From Choanephora cucurbitarum (lineage: Eukaryota; Mucoromycota; Mucoromycetes; Mucorales; Choanephoraceae), in assembly GCA_025331435.1 (NCBI GenBank), contig JAIWNI010000033.1, forward strand, positions 216,483-280,482: 64,000 nucleotides of DNA. The letters are read 5' to 3'. Numbering within the stretch: the first letter of the stretch is position 1; every line of letters begins with the position of its first letter. The translations under genes and the position numbers were made by a program. The notes below the pieces were generated by a model. It was not told where the DNA came from and searched no databases. It saw only the letters and a program-made list of their open reading frames with translations. Of the stretch, positions 1-10,839 are shown piece after piece.

Positions 1-1378
1 TGTCTTTGAGACGAGTACTGTTGTTGCTGCTGATGATATTGTCTTTGCATCATGTTTTGCAATAGGTAGTTTGGATGATAGTTGAATGAATTCATGTAAT
101 TGTTGACTGGTTGTGGCATCATAGATGAAGAGACCTGATTGAGTTTGAATTGCTGGCGCTGCTGCATTTCGATGAATGCGTGATACATATTTTCTTTTGA
201 CAGAATTTTGTCTAATGAAGGAGGGTTGACTGGGTTAGTTACAAGGTCGTACATTCCCGTAGGTGTATTTTGATGAAAGCTTTCTGACATGAATCCTTGA
301 TGACTAGTTGTCGGATAAGAAGGATAGGTGAGAGGTGCACTTGGTGTAGTAGTGTAGTTTGGTTGAGCATGCGAGCTCAAATCATCCATGGACCACGTAG
401 ATAGTTCATGAGATGAAGAAGTCGAAGAGTTAGAGAGTGCAGGAGGGGGCGGTGTAGGCGTAGAAACCCAGTTGCCTTGAGTAGTCATACTTGTGTTCAA
501 AATAGGATCATATGGAGCCAAAAGTTTCAATAGCTGATCATCCACCTCCTCTTGAACTAAAGGTAGCCATCATTCAGTATCAAGAAATACATAGCTCAAA
601 ATCAGAGTGACTTACCTGATTTTTTCGTACCGAATGTATTTTTCTTGTTTGGACATTCATCTGGCTCGCAAGATAATGCGCGCTTGCGTCCATTTGATCG
701 GACGCCTAAAATGGAAAAAACAATAAGTAAACAAATATTATGCATTAATGTGGAGAAGGAAAAAAAATCAACATACCTTCTGTATAAGTGAAGAAACCTA
801 TTTGCATTGATCTCGGTACTCTTTCAAGATGCTCTAAATCAATTAGAGTGATTGAAATAGGCACTTGTTCGCCTTCAGATTGTGTTTCTTTAATGGGTGG
901 TATAGAAGCCATTAATGTGATCCAGACAGTGGATGAATTTTCATGTTGCATTCGATGGTGGTGCTGTGCTGTCTCAACACTCAATTGACCAAACATGATT
1001 CGCATATTCCAATGAATTTCTCTATCATATTCAAGTACAATGGTCATCATACCCGATGCTTGACCTTGCTGAGGACTCCATTGAACTACTCTAGGAAGTA
1101 GAGAGGGTGATGCAACTGCCTTTTTATGCTGGTCGCTGAAAAACTCATTGAATATTTCGTCTTCTTCTAGTTTAGTACTTTCTGATTCGTTGCTCTCAAC
1201 ATCTTTTAGAAGCATGTCATAGTCTATTATACTTTGAATTAAATACAATGTATCACACAGTTTTTATATGTTTACACTTACCAAACAATGTATCTGACAT
1301 ATCAGCTGTTAGTTTCATTACTTTTTTATCGGCAATTGTAGGTGTCACTGGTAAAATATCGCTATCCGCAATTGTCAT
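1..1378 (-). CDS. Medusa-like transcriptional regulator (3' part cut by window edge)
   Basis: Four exons on the minus strand: 1378-1282, 1223-777, 705-616 and 556 to beyond base 1; phases agree at every GT-AG junction. The start is the ATG at 1378. The N-terminal 190 residues hold an acidic stretch and then a beta-rich region (from PRVVQWSPQQG to QIGFFTYTEG) that resembles the conserved core of fungal Medusa/MedA-type developmental regulators, where a short P-x-x-G entry leads to a final G-F-T-Y strand. A basic segment with RSNGRKRAL follows, then a long tail rich in Ser, Pro, Gln, Asn and Met typical of an activation region. The C-terminus is missing. The gene model is sound; the family assignment rests on a remembered pattern only and could be wrong. 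Expected in the nucleus if correct. Confidence 0.5.
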
Positions 1379-3412
1379 ACTGTTTCTTTTTGTCTTCTCT
1401 TTTTTTGTATTTTTTTATTACTAGTATTCTCTAAGAAAGAAGAAAAAAAAAAGAAGAGATAGAAGAAAAAGGAAGGAAAAAAGAAAGAGAAAAAGAGACA
1501 ATAAACATTCTCGCTTAATATCATAACCCTCGTCAATGCAATTGAACAAATAAATCTTTTTTTTTTCTTTTTTTTTTTGCCCTAGCATTATAAAACAATA
1601 GAAGAAGACGATTTTGACAGACAATGATGCAATGAAGGCTTATTTGGAGAAAAAACAACAAGTAACAAACAAATCTCATATTTTTTGTTCACTGTATAGA
1701 ATAAAATTGCCTTTTTCATATTTTTGTTCACTTCACAGTGCATGCACTTCAAGTGCTCTGTTAGAGGGTTTTTATTATGAACACAATTTATCGCTTTCAT
1801 ATGATTCTATGCCTGGAATCATATGAATCTGATTTATGAATGATAAAATGGTTTTCTCTCTAAAGAAGAGGAGGGGAAAGACCTTCTTTCTCTTTTCTTA
1901 TACATAGCATATGTTGCTGATTCAAGAAAAGGCTTAGAATTAATAAAACGTATTGCTCCTTTTAGCATAGACTCAATATGAGGTTTTTATCTCAACTTGG
2001 CAATAAGGCAACAGTAAGACTGAAATCTTTCAACTTTTATGTCACACAACAATTGACCCTCTTCCAATAAATTAAAGTTTTGACACATTTCCTAATCAGT
2101 CAAAGTCCTGCTTCCTGCCTGCCAAGGACCATCTCAACACTAGATGTGTGATATTGTGGTATTATAGAATAGAAGCAAATGGAAATTCAGCAATCGAATG
2201 GATCAATCATATCAATCAAATTTACTTCTAGATAAATATATTTCCTAAAAAGTAAAATAGGTGAATCTTGAATTCGTCTCTTCAGCATTTATTCAGCTTA
2301 GACAACTTGACATGAGACTGATTTTACATCATTTCTCAACCAGTTCTAACAATAAGCCTAAAGAACAAAGACCTGCTTGGGATTTTGAGTGACATCTTAG
2401 AGTCAAAGAAGAGGAAGATTATTCATTAGATTGACTTCATTTTTTTTTAAATAAAAACCAATCGAACCATAATTAGTAAGACATTAGCTAAGCATCCGAA
2501 ATCGAGCATCGTTGCACTAATATAACTACGGTAGGATAAAGAACGATTCATCATGGAGTTGTTTGTTTGCTCATGTAGATCATGCATTTGTTCTCCAAAA
2601 CATCCTTTATACTGTGATGCCTCCCTCTTCCTTTTTTTTGTTGTTTGTGAACAAATACATAGGCCCTTTGCTGTCAGAACAAGTGCAACTTGCATCATTA
2701 AGTAAACATCGACCAGTCAATTTGATTTGTACGTGCTGACCTAAAAGACCTAGACTTCAGTCAGTGTTGAGAGTGAAAAGAATCATCAGCAAATCGACTA
2801 GCTATTCGAATTAAATTGCTCTTACTGAGAACCAATCAGCATGCATAGTTGAAGTTCATCGATTTTCACCTGCAATCCTCGATTAGTCCAGGATTTCATT
2901 TCTTCCGATTCCAAACTAGTAAGAATCAGCACACAGGTTATTTTTTTTTGGTTGCTGCAAAAAAAACAGATATAGATGATTGTCAGTATATCATAAACCT
3001 CAGTGAGTGCGAGTTACTAACATCAGGGTTACTCTACTAGTCACTTGACTGGTTGTCATATACGCGCATTTCTGATTATCAAGTCTGTAACCAGTAAGAA
3101 GATAAACCTGAAGCGCGACATTTTGAATGTTAAGATATTGAATCCTGGTTCATATATAAGCTTAATAGTATCTACATATTTTTGATGTCTTATGAGCTAT
3201 AAAGTACTGACAACATTTGTATTTAATCATGATGACTTGTCCTATAAGGAAAATCAAAATTAAAAAAAAATGGACGTGTAAGCTATATGGACCTAGTTCG
3301 TGCTTTCTTTTCTTTGTAAATATGAACATGGCTATTACTCTTTATTGATAAGGATTATATAGAATACATTAAGATAAATAAGTTTTTTTTTTAGGCTGGT
3401 GTGCCTCTATAA
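1379..3412. other. Intergenic stretch without recognisable gene
   Basis: About 2 kb of AT-rich DNA. The part next to the divergent gene (about 1385-1590) is a purine-rich tract with A/G runs on the plus strand, a pyrimidine-rich leader for the minus-strand gene. The short open frames here lack family motifs and do not join through plausible introns. I see no RNA gene. Confidence 0.5.
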
Positions 3413-4142
3413 TTAGAAAGCAAAAGCAAGGACAGCTACAGTAGCAACAAAAGGCAGGACACCAGTGTACATGCCATTAGCACCAGAGCCAGTCTGGGAA
3501 GCATGGTCATGATCATGGTCATGGCCATGGGCATCAGTAGAATTAGAAGTGCTGTTGGCCTTGATAGCAATAGCATCAGCAGCAGCTTGGGTAGCATTCT
3601 TGACGACTACAAGAGAGGGTGCTGTTTCACCAGAATCACCTTGCTTAACGTAGGTCCAGTTGGCAGTACCATTAAGACAGGTTTGAATGGCAGGGAAATA
3701 GTATGTCACGTTAGAGACAGAGCTCAAATCAACATTGGGAACAGAGAGGTTCAAGGGGAAGTCGAGAGCATCATGAGCACCCAAAAGACCACCAGACCAG
3801 GTAATGGTCTTGACAGAGGTGTTGGAGGCATCACTGTATTCAGTAGTCAAAGTCTATAAAGAAGAACATTTAAGGTAAGTTGAAGTTTCATTTCCAATGG
3901 TGACTTCAGTACTTTACCCAGTTAGTCAATTGTTGAGGCTTCACGTTGGAGACTTGATCAGGTACAGAGACAGAGATGCTGATGGTATCAGATCCACTAC
4001 AGCCGTGAGGGACATGGAAAGCAGTAGAGACATTTTGTCCAGGTTCAACAAACTTGGGAGTCAAAGTAACATGAGCATCAGCAGAACCCAACAGAGCCAA
4101 AGAAGCACAAGCAGCAACCAAAGTAGAACGGAAGATAGCCAT
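3413..4142 (-). CDS. Secreted YcnI-like (DUF1775) copper-binding-type protein, probably GPI-anchored
   Basis: Two exons, 4142-3918 and 3853-3413, give 221 residues; the phase-0 intron joins ...QLTNW to TLTTEYSD. Residues 1-23 are a clear signal peptide (hydrophobic core, A-D-A before the cut). Predicted cleavage makes His24 the first mature residue, followed by VTLTPKFVEPG, the arrangement seen in YcnI-type domains where the N-terminal His and a nearby Glu and Trp bind copper. Many N-x-S/T sites follow. The tail has a His-Asp run (HGHDHDHDH, about residues 190-198), a small-residue stretch and a C-terminal hydrophobic segment, which suggests a GPI signal or one membrane anchor. Likely role: extracellular or cell-wall copper binding or delivery. 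The family is inferred from the fold signature; binding itself is not shown. Confidence 0.8.
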
Positions 4143-4949
4143 GATGTAAGAAAGAAAGTAGTTTGAGACAAAGAAAAAACAAAAAACAAGGAGAAAATTA
4201 TAGCTTATTATATACTTGAAAGTAGCAGCAAAAATTTCTCAAAAAACTACCAATGGTAGTTTGACTTTGATCTGTTTACTTTAAATAATCACCGAACCTG
4301 ATTTCTTTTTGAGGCACAGATACAATAGAAGGTCGAGAAGCCAAGTTGACTTGATCCACTATTTGCTTACTCTGTTTTCCTTATGTAAAGAAGCGGTTTC
4401 TGCTTTATTGTTTCAATTTGTATTTTCATTAAGCTACCTTTCTCGTTTTCAGTTTCTTGTTTTCAGTTTATTATTGTTCATAAAGACGCGTTTCTTTTTT
4501 TTTTGGAAAATAAAAGGATTTCCGTTACTCTATCCAATCAAATCTATTAGAATAGCTAAAGTCTCTCCCTCTCTCTCTCTCTTTTTATTCTCGATTGTGC
4601 TACCATTCCAATAAGAACAGTCCACTCAGGGCCTGATCTGTTTGACTTTTGACAGTTAGTACAGTTGATCGAGATGGAATTAGTTTGACATCTAGAGAGA
4701 TTGACATTGAATTCATTTGAGACACTTTTCTCTTAATAATAGAAAGAGAAACTACAAACGAAATTTGAACCTATTGAAAAACTCTAACCTTAATTTAAAA
4801 AAAAAAGGAAACAGGCGATGCTTATGTCTGGAGAAATTTTTGATTCACAGAGAATTCCGGAAATAACCTTATTTGAAAAATTTCTGTAAAAAGTGTCACG
4901 TAGCATCTCATTTCCTCCTTAAGAAGTGAAAGTTTATTTGTTTTGATAA
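4143..4949. other. Intergenic region between two minus-strand genes
   Basis: Contains the promoter of the YcnI-like gene (A-rich leader at 4160-4200, TATA-like tattatatac near 4205) and CT microsatellite sequence near 4563-4585. The single open frame here (4309-4614, plus) is hydrophobic low-complexity and looks like chance. Confidence 0.4.
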
Positions 4950-7433
4950 TTAAAGCTGTCCTTTGATATCAATTTTCTTAAACTTCTTTACAGCTTCCAT
5001 CAGTTCTATCAATGCAACCTTTGATTCCAAACAGTTGGCTTCTGGGTTCTTCAAGGCCTTTTGTTCCACCAGAAACTTGACTGTCTGTTCCTTACTCTCA
5101 AAACCTAATTCCGTCTCTAAAAAGGCAATCGGAATCTCTGGACGACATCTGGAAAGGATTGTTTTAGTTATCAACTCAATGAGTGGATACATTTCACTTA
5201 CGCTTTACATAGAATCAGCAGAGCATTGACTCGTTCTCGTTCACAAAACTGGTCCATCAGATAGCCACCCATATTAGGTGCTTGCTTATACAGTGAAAAA
5301 AATCGATGATAATTGCCAGTAGCAAGTGAGGAGCGAACACCCAATGCATGTTGAACAGCTGGATCCTGCTTTTGATCCAAAGTCAAGTTTGCCATGGTAG
5401 CATTGACATCTAAACACAAAACTCAGTATATATCAATCTATATTGGTTTCTTTGTCTTTTGTTACCTGCCCAGTTTTGTGTATGAAGGAAATAGAGAATG
5501 CGATAGGCTGTAAATTCCATGACATTACCTGATATACCCTTTGTATATAACTCTTTTAGTTGTGTTTGACATTGATTGTATTCACCCAAATCACTCTACA
5601 AATAATGAAAGGGATAAACAAATCATTGTCTGGTTGACTTATCCTTTAGTTACCTTTTCTAATGCTATACGTGCATGGATCTCATAGACTTGCACTGTAA
5701 ATTCATTTTTAATATGTTGTACAGTTAAATCTTGTCGCATGGATTTAAATTGATCACAAATATACGTATAGTTGGCTTCTGTTGTCCATTTCTGCTTTAA
5801 CAATTCCAATGTCTGTTTCAATACCTCCAAAGGTCTGACAGTAGAAGGATCAGGGGCAGCAGTCAATCTTAGATAGTTTTTCTCTAGTTTTTGACAGGTA
5901 CCAACGACTGCTGCACCACTTGTTTGATTGAAATCACTCTGTTCCATAGGTGACTGAGTTCTGAACTGAGCAGCATCTTCTTCAAATCGTCTTAATCTCT
6001 TCAATCGTTTGGCTTCTTCTTCTGATGATATAGGTCTCTGTGGTTGTAAATAATTCTTTGTTTGTAAGCCTTTTTTACTAATAAAAAGCATGTTAGACCT
6101 ACATTCATTGTCATCATTGTTGCTTTCACAACTTACCCTTTCTTCTTTTTTGCAGGTCTTTGTACACATGCACTATAACCATTTGAGAAATAGTTATGTA
6201 TGTTACAGGGAAATCACATAGTTAAATACAATCAAACTGTTACCTTGGTAAATCCATTTCACTCCAATCAGTCGTAAGTAGAGTTCCTGCTCTATGACTC
6301 TCTAAAATCAATTGTCGAAGTTGTTCCTCTGCTAAATCACGTTTCTCATGAAGACAGTTGGCAAATACATCTTGAACGTATTGTCTATACAAGAGAAATG
6401 GTTAGATTTCCTTTTAAACTTATCCTTGTTACTTACTTGAGTGAAGGTGGCCAAGTTTCAACGGCCATAGCATTCTTTTCATTCGCCTTTTCCTCTTCTG
6501 TACGAGCTGATGGTGTAGAAGGAGAGTTTTGAATAGCTAATGTTGAAAAGGAATTGGTAGGTTCAGAAGAAGAAGAAGAGGGTAATGACGATGGTGGTGG
6601 TGGTGGTGGACGAGTAGGAGCGGTGTTTGGAGTTGAATGATAAGCAGGCTGTTTCTTTGACCATGGAGGAACTTTTGGACCTGGACCTAGTATAGGTTAT
6701 GATTGTATGTTCAAATTAGAAATAAAGCAGACTTACGTATAGCAGGTGATGTTTGTTGATAAGCAAGATTAGAAGGTGGAGGTGGAGGTGGGGGTGGGCG
6801 CCCCATTGATGGAGGAGGCGGAGGAGGTGGAGGTCTAAGATGATCAATACATTTTCTTTCCATTGGATACTTTAAAGGCCAGAGGATTTACCTTGGTGTT
6901 TGTTGTTGCGTATAATAAGGCGGTGCACTATAACTATTAGAAGAAGTAGTAGTAGTAGAAGTAGAAGGCGGAGGAGGAGGTGGAGGTGAATGCGCATAAT
7001 TCGATTGGTTATATGGATAATAGTATTGGCTATAGTTATAGTCATAACCTGTATTGTTAGTAGAAGAAGAAGTGTTAGCACCAGAAGAACCATCACCGTA
7101 GTGCTGATAGTATTGTTGATAATATTGATGATGAGAATATGGCTGTTGTTGTTGCTGCTGTTGTTGTTGTTGATGAGGCTGTTGTTGGTAATAAGATGCG
7201 TAAGGGTAAGCTTGTGATGTAGTTACATTACTGCTTGTATCATAAGGTGCTTGCCATTGCTGCTGCTGTTGTTGTTGTTGTTGTTGTTGGTTATTGTTAT
7301 TTGTGGACCTAGGGAAAAACACAATAAAGAAGGAAGCAGTCAAAAAAAAAGTAACTTTATTCCTATGCCTTTATTGTTCTTTACCAAGGAGGGTTCACTG
7401 CAGGTCTTGTTGGAGATGCCACTTTGTCTAATT
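4950..7433 (-). CDS. THP3: THP3/LENG8-type SAC3/GANP-domain mRNA-processing protein
   Basis: Ten or more exons: about 7433-7385, 7308-6892, 6834-6737, 6686-6437, 6384-6244, 6172-6137, 6077-5654, 5595-5466, 5409-5202 and 5148-4950, all phase-consistent. The encoded protein begins ...NPPWSTNNN with a long Gln run (about 12), then Tyr/Gln-rich and polyproline tracts, a WPPSLKQYV motif, a Lys-rich AKKKK segment and, from [18 protein letters not shown] onward, the SAC3/GANP/PCI helical region to the C-terminus. This order matches yeast Thp3 and human LENG8, which act with a CSN12-type partner in transcription elongation and splicing-linked mRNP work in the nucleus. The first exon has no in-frame ATG downstream of 7556. 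An AG at 7435-7434 suggests another short 5' exon, so the start is unresolved. Divergent from TTI1, about 110 bases apart. Confidence 0.82.
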
Positions 7434-7542
7434 TAAGAATGAGGATAAAGGGGGGGAAAGAAAGTCTTTTTTTTTTTCTATTTGTTTAAAAAGGAAAAAA
7501 AAATAGTATTTTACGCGTATCTTTTTTTTTCGACCCTTATTA

Positions 7543-10500
7543 ATGTCAGACACGCATAATCCAAAGGCTTGGTTTGAGAAATTAAAGCCTATAGCTGACC
7601 AAATCCAAGGGATCGAAATCACACCATCGAACAGCAAGCAAGCTACTCAATTGCTTGTACAACTCAAGAATCTACTTGAATCCATAGACGATCCCGAACA
7701 AGGATTGACTGCTGTCAATGTCCATAGTCTTCTCTTGCCACTCTTGAAACTCTTTCGATCCCTGACTCAGGGCTATGAGGCAGTCATTGAACCTTGGTTA
7801 GACGTCTTGCAGTTCTTGTTATCGAAGACATTGATCAGAACATGGCTTACACCTGCCTTTACAATGCAACTCATCGTCTTGTTCACTCATCTGATGGACC
7901 CAACTCGATCAGAAGAGATCAAGCTTAAGGCCGTTGGCTGTCTGTCGGCCACTTTGCCCGCTCAGTACAAAGAAGGACGATTTATAGAACAGTCGATCTA
8001 TGCTAATCTGATCGCAATGATTCAGGAACAATTACCTGCTATATCACATACGATCATGACTCTATTGCAGCTCATTCAACATGAACATCACGTCGATCTT
8101 CGCCTAAGTGCCATTCGTACTCTCTCTCAATTGTTGCTTGATAACCTCTACACACCTGACATTTTGGCTGGGCTTTTGCCTGGTGTAGTATCCAAATTAT
8201 GTGCAGCAATTAGAAGACGGCAGGAAAAGGAAAACCATCAAGTGACGTGTGATCTATTGGCTCTTTTGGGTCAATTGATCCAGCATGTTATGAATGACGA
8301 CCATAATACAACATTGGCAGAGGTGCGCTCCTTTCATGATCTTTTGCCTACTGTAACTGAGACAGATGTATCTGTCCGTAATGCAGAATGGTATCGTCAG
8401 TCAAAGGAACGCATGTTACCTATTTTAAGTCAAATCTTAAAGCCAGATGCTTATTATCCACACTGGCAATCACGCTTAGCCTTTGTTGAATTTGCCTACA
8501 TCCTCTTATTCTATTGTTCTCGTACACTGGATAATTGTATCAAGCCATTGACAGAGATGTTAGTTGTTCATCTAGACGATCCCTTTGATCAAGTTACTAC
8601 TACATGTCAATTGAGAGTACAAGTGTTGATGTCAAATCCTTCTTTCGAGACAGCCATTGCACCAGTCCTTAAAGATGATCTGTACGATTGGATGCAACGG
8701 TTACCTCATATCATTTTGACAAAGGCTGAACAAGAAAAACAGATGGCCATGGCTATGGTTACAGGTTTACTGATCTTACTGGCCGAACAAGCGCATAGTA
8801 TCTTGAGCTTCAGTTTACCCCGTATCTCAGATGGTTGGATGACAGCCTTTGCTATGGATCTAGAGAGTCTGAAGATAGTGGAGCAAGACGCCAACCAGTT
8901 TATCACATTTGATCATCAACAGGCAGTAAAGACGATGTACCCTCGCATTCGATTCAAACATGTTGTTTCAGATAATGCTATGCTCCAATCTGTGCGAATG
9001 TTGAATACTATAGGTCAATATGGCGATGTGGATATGTGGGTGCATCATTTTATGCGTTACCTCTCTTCTGAGTCTAACGATCCTCAAGCTGCCTTCATTA
9101 TTCATGCATTATTGGAAGGTGCGATGACCTCTACTGAAGATTGGGTGCCATCAGACAGAACCTTAGTCCTTCAAGTGATGAACAGCATCATGGATACACT
9201 CACATTGGACAGACAATTCAACAAATCTACACGAACCTTAACGGCAAACCAACTAGATGATGAAGCCAGCTCCATCTTGCTTGTCTGTATCTCCCTTCAG
9301 ATTGTAGGTCTATGCTGCACTCTTTTGAGTCAAGAACAACTACAAGAGCAGCTAATTACCTTACTCTATCCTCTCTTATCTCATCTGGGCTCTACCAATC
9401 GTTCCATTCATACCTATGCTCTCATTACTTTGGATTGTATAGCGCTTCAATGCGGTTTTAAGGAGGGTGGAGCTAAAGAACTGGCGATTGCTAATATTGA
9501 TTATGTCATCAATACTATCTCTCAGCATATCACCATGTTAACACAGCATGTTCGTGTCCTGTTTGTCTTGAGAGCCTTGATCCAAGTAGGCGGCCGTAAG
9601 AGTATAGATTATTTAGATGATTCTGTAGAAGAAATCTTTGATGCCCTTGAGCGCTATGGAGATCATGAATGGTTGTCGGTGCAGTTGTGTAGTATTCTGT
9701 CTGATATTGTGCAAACATTGGAAAAAGAGTATCCCTTGGAGATCAAGCAGAATGACGTCAAGCTATCCTCACCAGCATCGGCTGTTTCCGTTGAAGTCAA
9801 CGCCTGGATAGAACAGATGCAGATAGCAGTAGTGGATGGTGAGCATGCCTCGATGGAGGCAATTGGCAAATACTTTTTGGATAGACAACAACAAGGGCTC
9901 AATGACAATCTTACATTAGCTCAGACAATGGAACAAGGTAATCTGTCTCAAGAAGAAGAACAACAAAAAGATGAAGGAGAAGAACATGAAGAAAAAGAGA
10001 TGCCATTAAACCATGAGCAACAAATGGCTTTGGCTATCATGACTACATCTGGCCATTTCTTGACTTCTTCTTCGCCTCAACTACGTGCAAAAATGCTTCA
10101 TTTACTCTCTCAAGGTTGTTGTATACTGGCCAGCCATCCAAACAAACTAAATCCTCTGATTCACAGTATGTGGACCAATATCGTCTATCGATTTAGAGAC
10201 ACACACAACTATGTTGTTTATGCAGCTGCTCAGCTATTAGAGACACTGTCTCAAATCTCAACTGATTTCTTATCCAGTCGATTCGAAAAGGACCTTTGGC
10301 CACATATGCAGCATCTGTTACAACAAGGTGAAGCAGCGGCTAAATCAGATTCAAACAAAACAGGTTACTCTATTTATTCTGTCTACAACCGGACCCAACT
10401 CTGTCTTCTAAGGACATTAACACAAGTGGCTTATCATGTACCTCTTCCACAGCCTTTGATTAAGGCCATCTTACAGGCATCACAGTTTTATTGCTCCTCC

Positions 10501-10656
10501 CTTGTCCATCAACAATTGAATGAAGCTTGTCATGCTTTATTTAATGCATTAGAGACACAACAACCCGATACTGTCTGGCTCTATCGACTGACAAGTCCAC
10601 CTATACCTACTAGTTCTATATTGGAACCAATAAAATGGCCTCTGATAAAATCTTGA
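7543..10656 (+). CDS. TTI1: TELO2-interacting protein 1 (TTT complex subunit)
   Basis: A single uninterrupted exon of 1037 codons, unusual in this intron-rich window. The protein is alpha-helical HEAT-repeat-like throughout: repeated leucine-rich amphipathic helices such as LLVQLKNLLE, LLPLLKLF and LYPLLSHLG. The N-terminal SLLLPLLKLFRS region and the central ITMLTQHVRVLFVLRAL region fit the Tti1 family, which is also about 1000-1100 residues. An acidic Glu/Gln linker lies near residues 800-830. Tti1 works with Tel2 and Tti2 in the cytosol as an HSP90-linked adaptor that stabilises newly made PIKK kinases (TOR, ATM, ATR, Tra1). The start is the ATG at 7543 after a T-rich leader; the shared promoter with the divergent SAC3-domain gene is very short. 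The family call rests on overall pattern and size. Confidence 0.82.
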   Translation: MSDTHNPKAWFEKLKPIADQIQGIEITPSNSKQATQLLVQLKNLLESIDDPEQGLTAVNVHSLLLPLLKLFRSLTQGYEAVIEPWLDVLQFLLSKTLIRTWLTPAFTMQLIVLFTHLMDPTRSEEIKLKAVGCLSATLPAQYKEGRFIEQSIYANLIAMIQEQLPAISHTIMTLLQLIQHEHHVDLRLSAIRTLSQLLLDNLYTPDILAGLLPGVVSKLCAAIRRRQEKENHQVTCDLLALLGQLIQHVMNDDHNTTLAEVRSFHDLLPTVTETDVSVRNAEWYRQSKERMLPILSQILKPDAYYPHWQSRLAFVEFAYILLFYCSRTLDNCIKPLTEMLVVHLDDPFDQVTTTCQLRVQVLMSNPSFETAIAPVLKDDLYDWMQRLPHIILTKAEQEKQMAMAMVTGLLILLAEQAHSILSFSLPRISDGWMTAFAMDLESLKIVEQDANQFITFDHQQAVKTMYPRIRFKHVVSDNAMLQSVRMLNTIGQYGDVDMWVHHFMRYLSSESNDPQAAFIIHALLEGAMTSTEDWVPSDRTLVLQVMNSIMDTLTLDRQFNKSTRTLTANQLDDEASSILLVCISLQIVGLCCTLLSQEQLQEQLITLLYPLLSHLGSTNRSIHTYALITLDCIALQCGFKEGGAKELAIANIDYVINTISQHITMLTQHVRVLFVLRALIQVGGRKSIDYLDDSVEEIFDALERYGDHEWLSVQLCSILSDIVQTLEKEYPLEIKQNDVKLSSPASAVSVEVNAWIEQMQIAVVDGEHASMEAIGKYFLDRQQQGLNDNLTLAQTMEQGNLSQEEEQQKDEGEEHEEKEMPLNHEQQMALAIMTTSGHFLTSSSPQLRAKMLHLLSQGCCILASHPNKLNPLIHSMWTNIVYRFRDTHNYVVYAAAQLLETLSQISTDFLSSRFEKDLWPHMQHLLQQGEAAAKSDSNKTGYSIYSVYNRTQLCLLRTLTQVAYHVPLPQPLIKAILQASQFYCSSLVHQQLNEACHALFNALETQQPDTVWLYRLTSPPIPTSSILEPIKWPLIKS

Positions 10657-10839
10657 TCCTAAAAACAAAGAGATGTCTCTTTCTTTTCGGAAAATAAGCC
10701 AGAATATGCCTTATTACTTTTTATTTAGAACCACATCTCCTCCTTTTTTCTCTCTTTTTCTTCTTCTTTTACTTCATCTATCTTTCTCTCTTCTTCTTTT
10801 CTTGAACATATTCAATTTTGGTAGCTTCTTAACTTAACA

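Noticed and set aside
6872..7217. Leucine-rich open frames on both strands around 7.0-7.2 kb
   Set aside because: They are shadows of the CAA/CAG and TAT repeats of the THP3-like gene.
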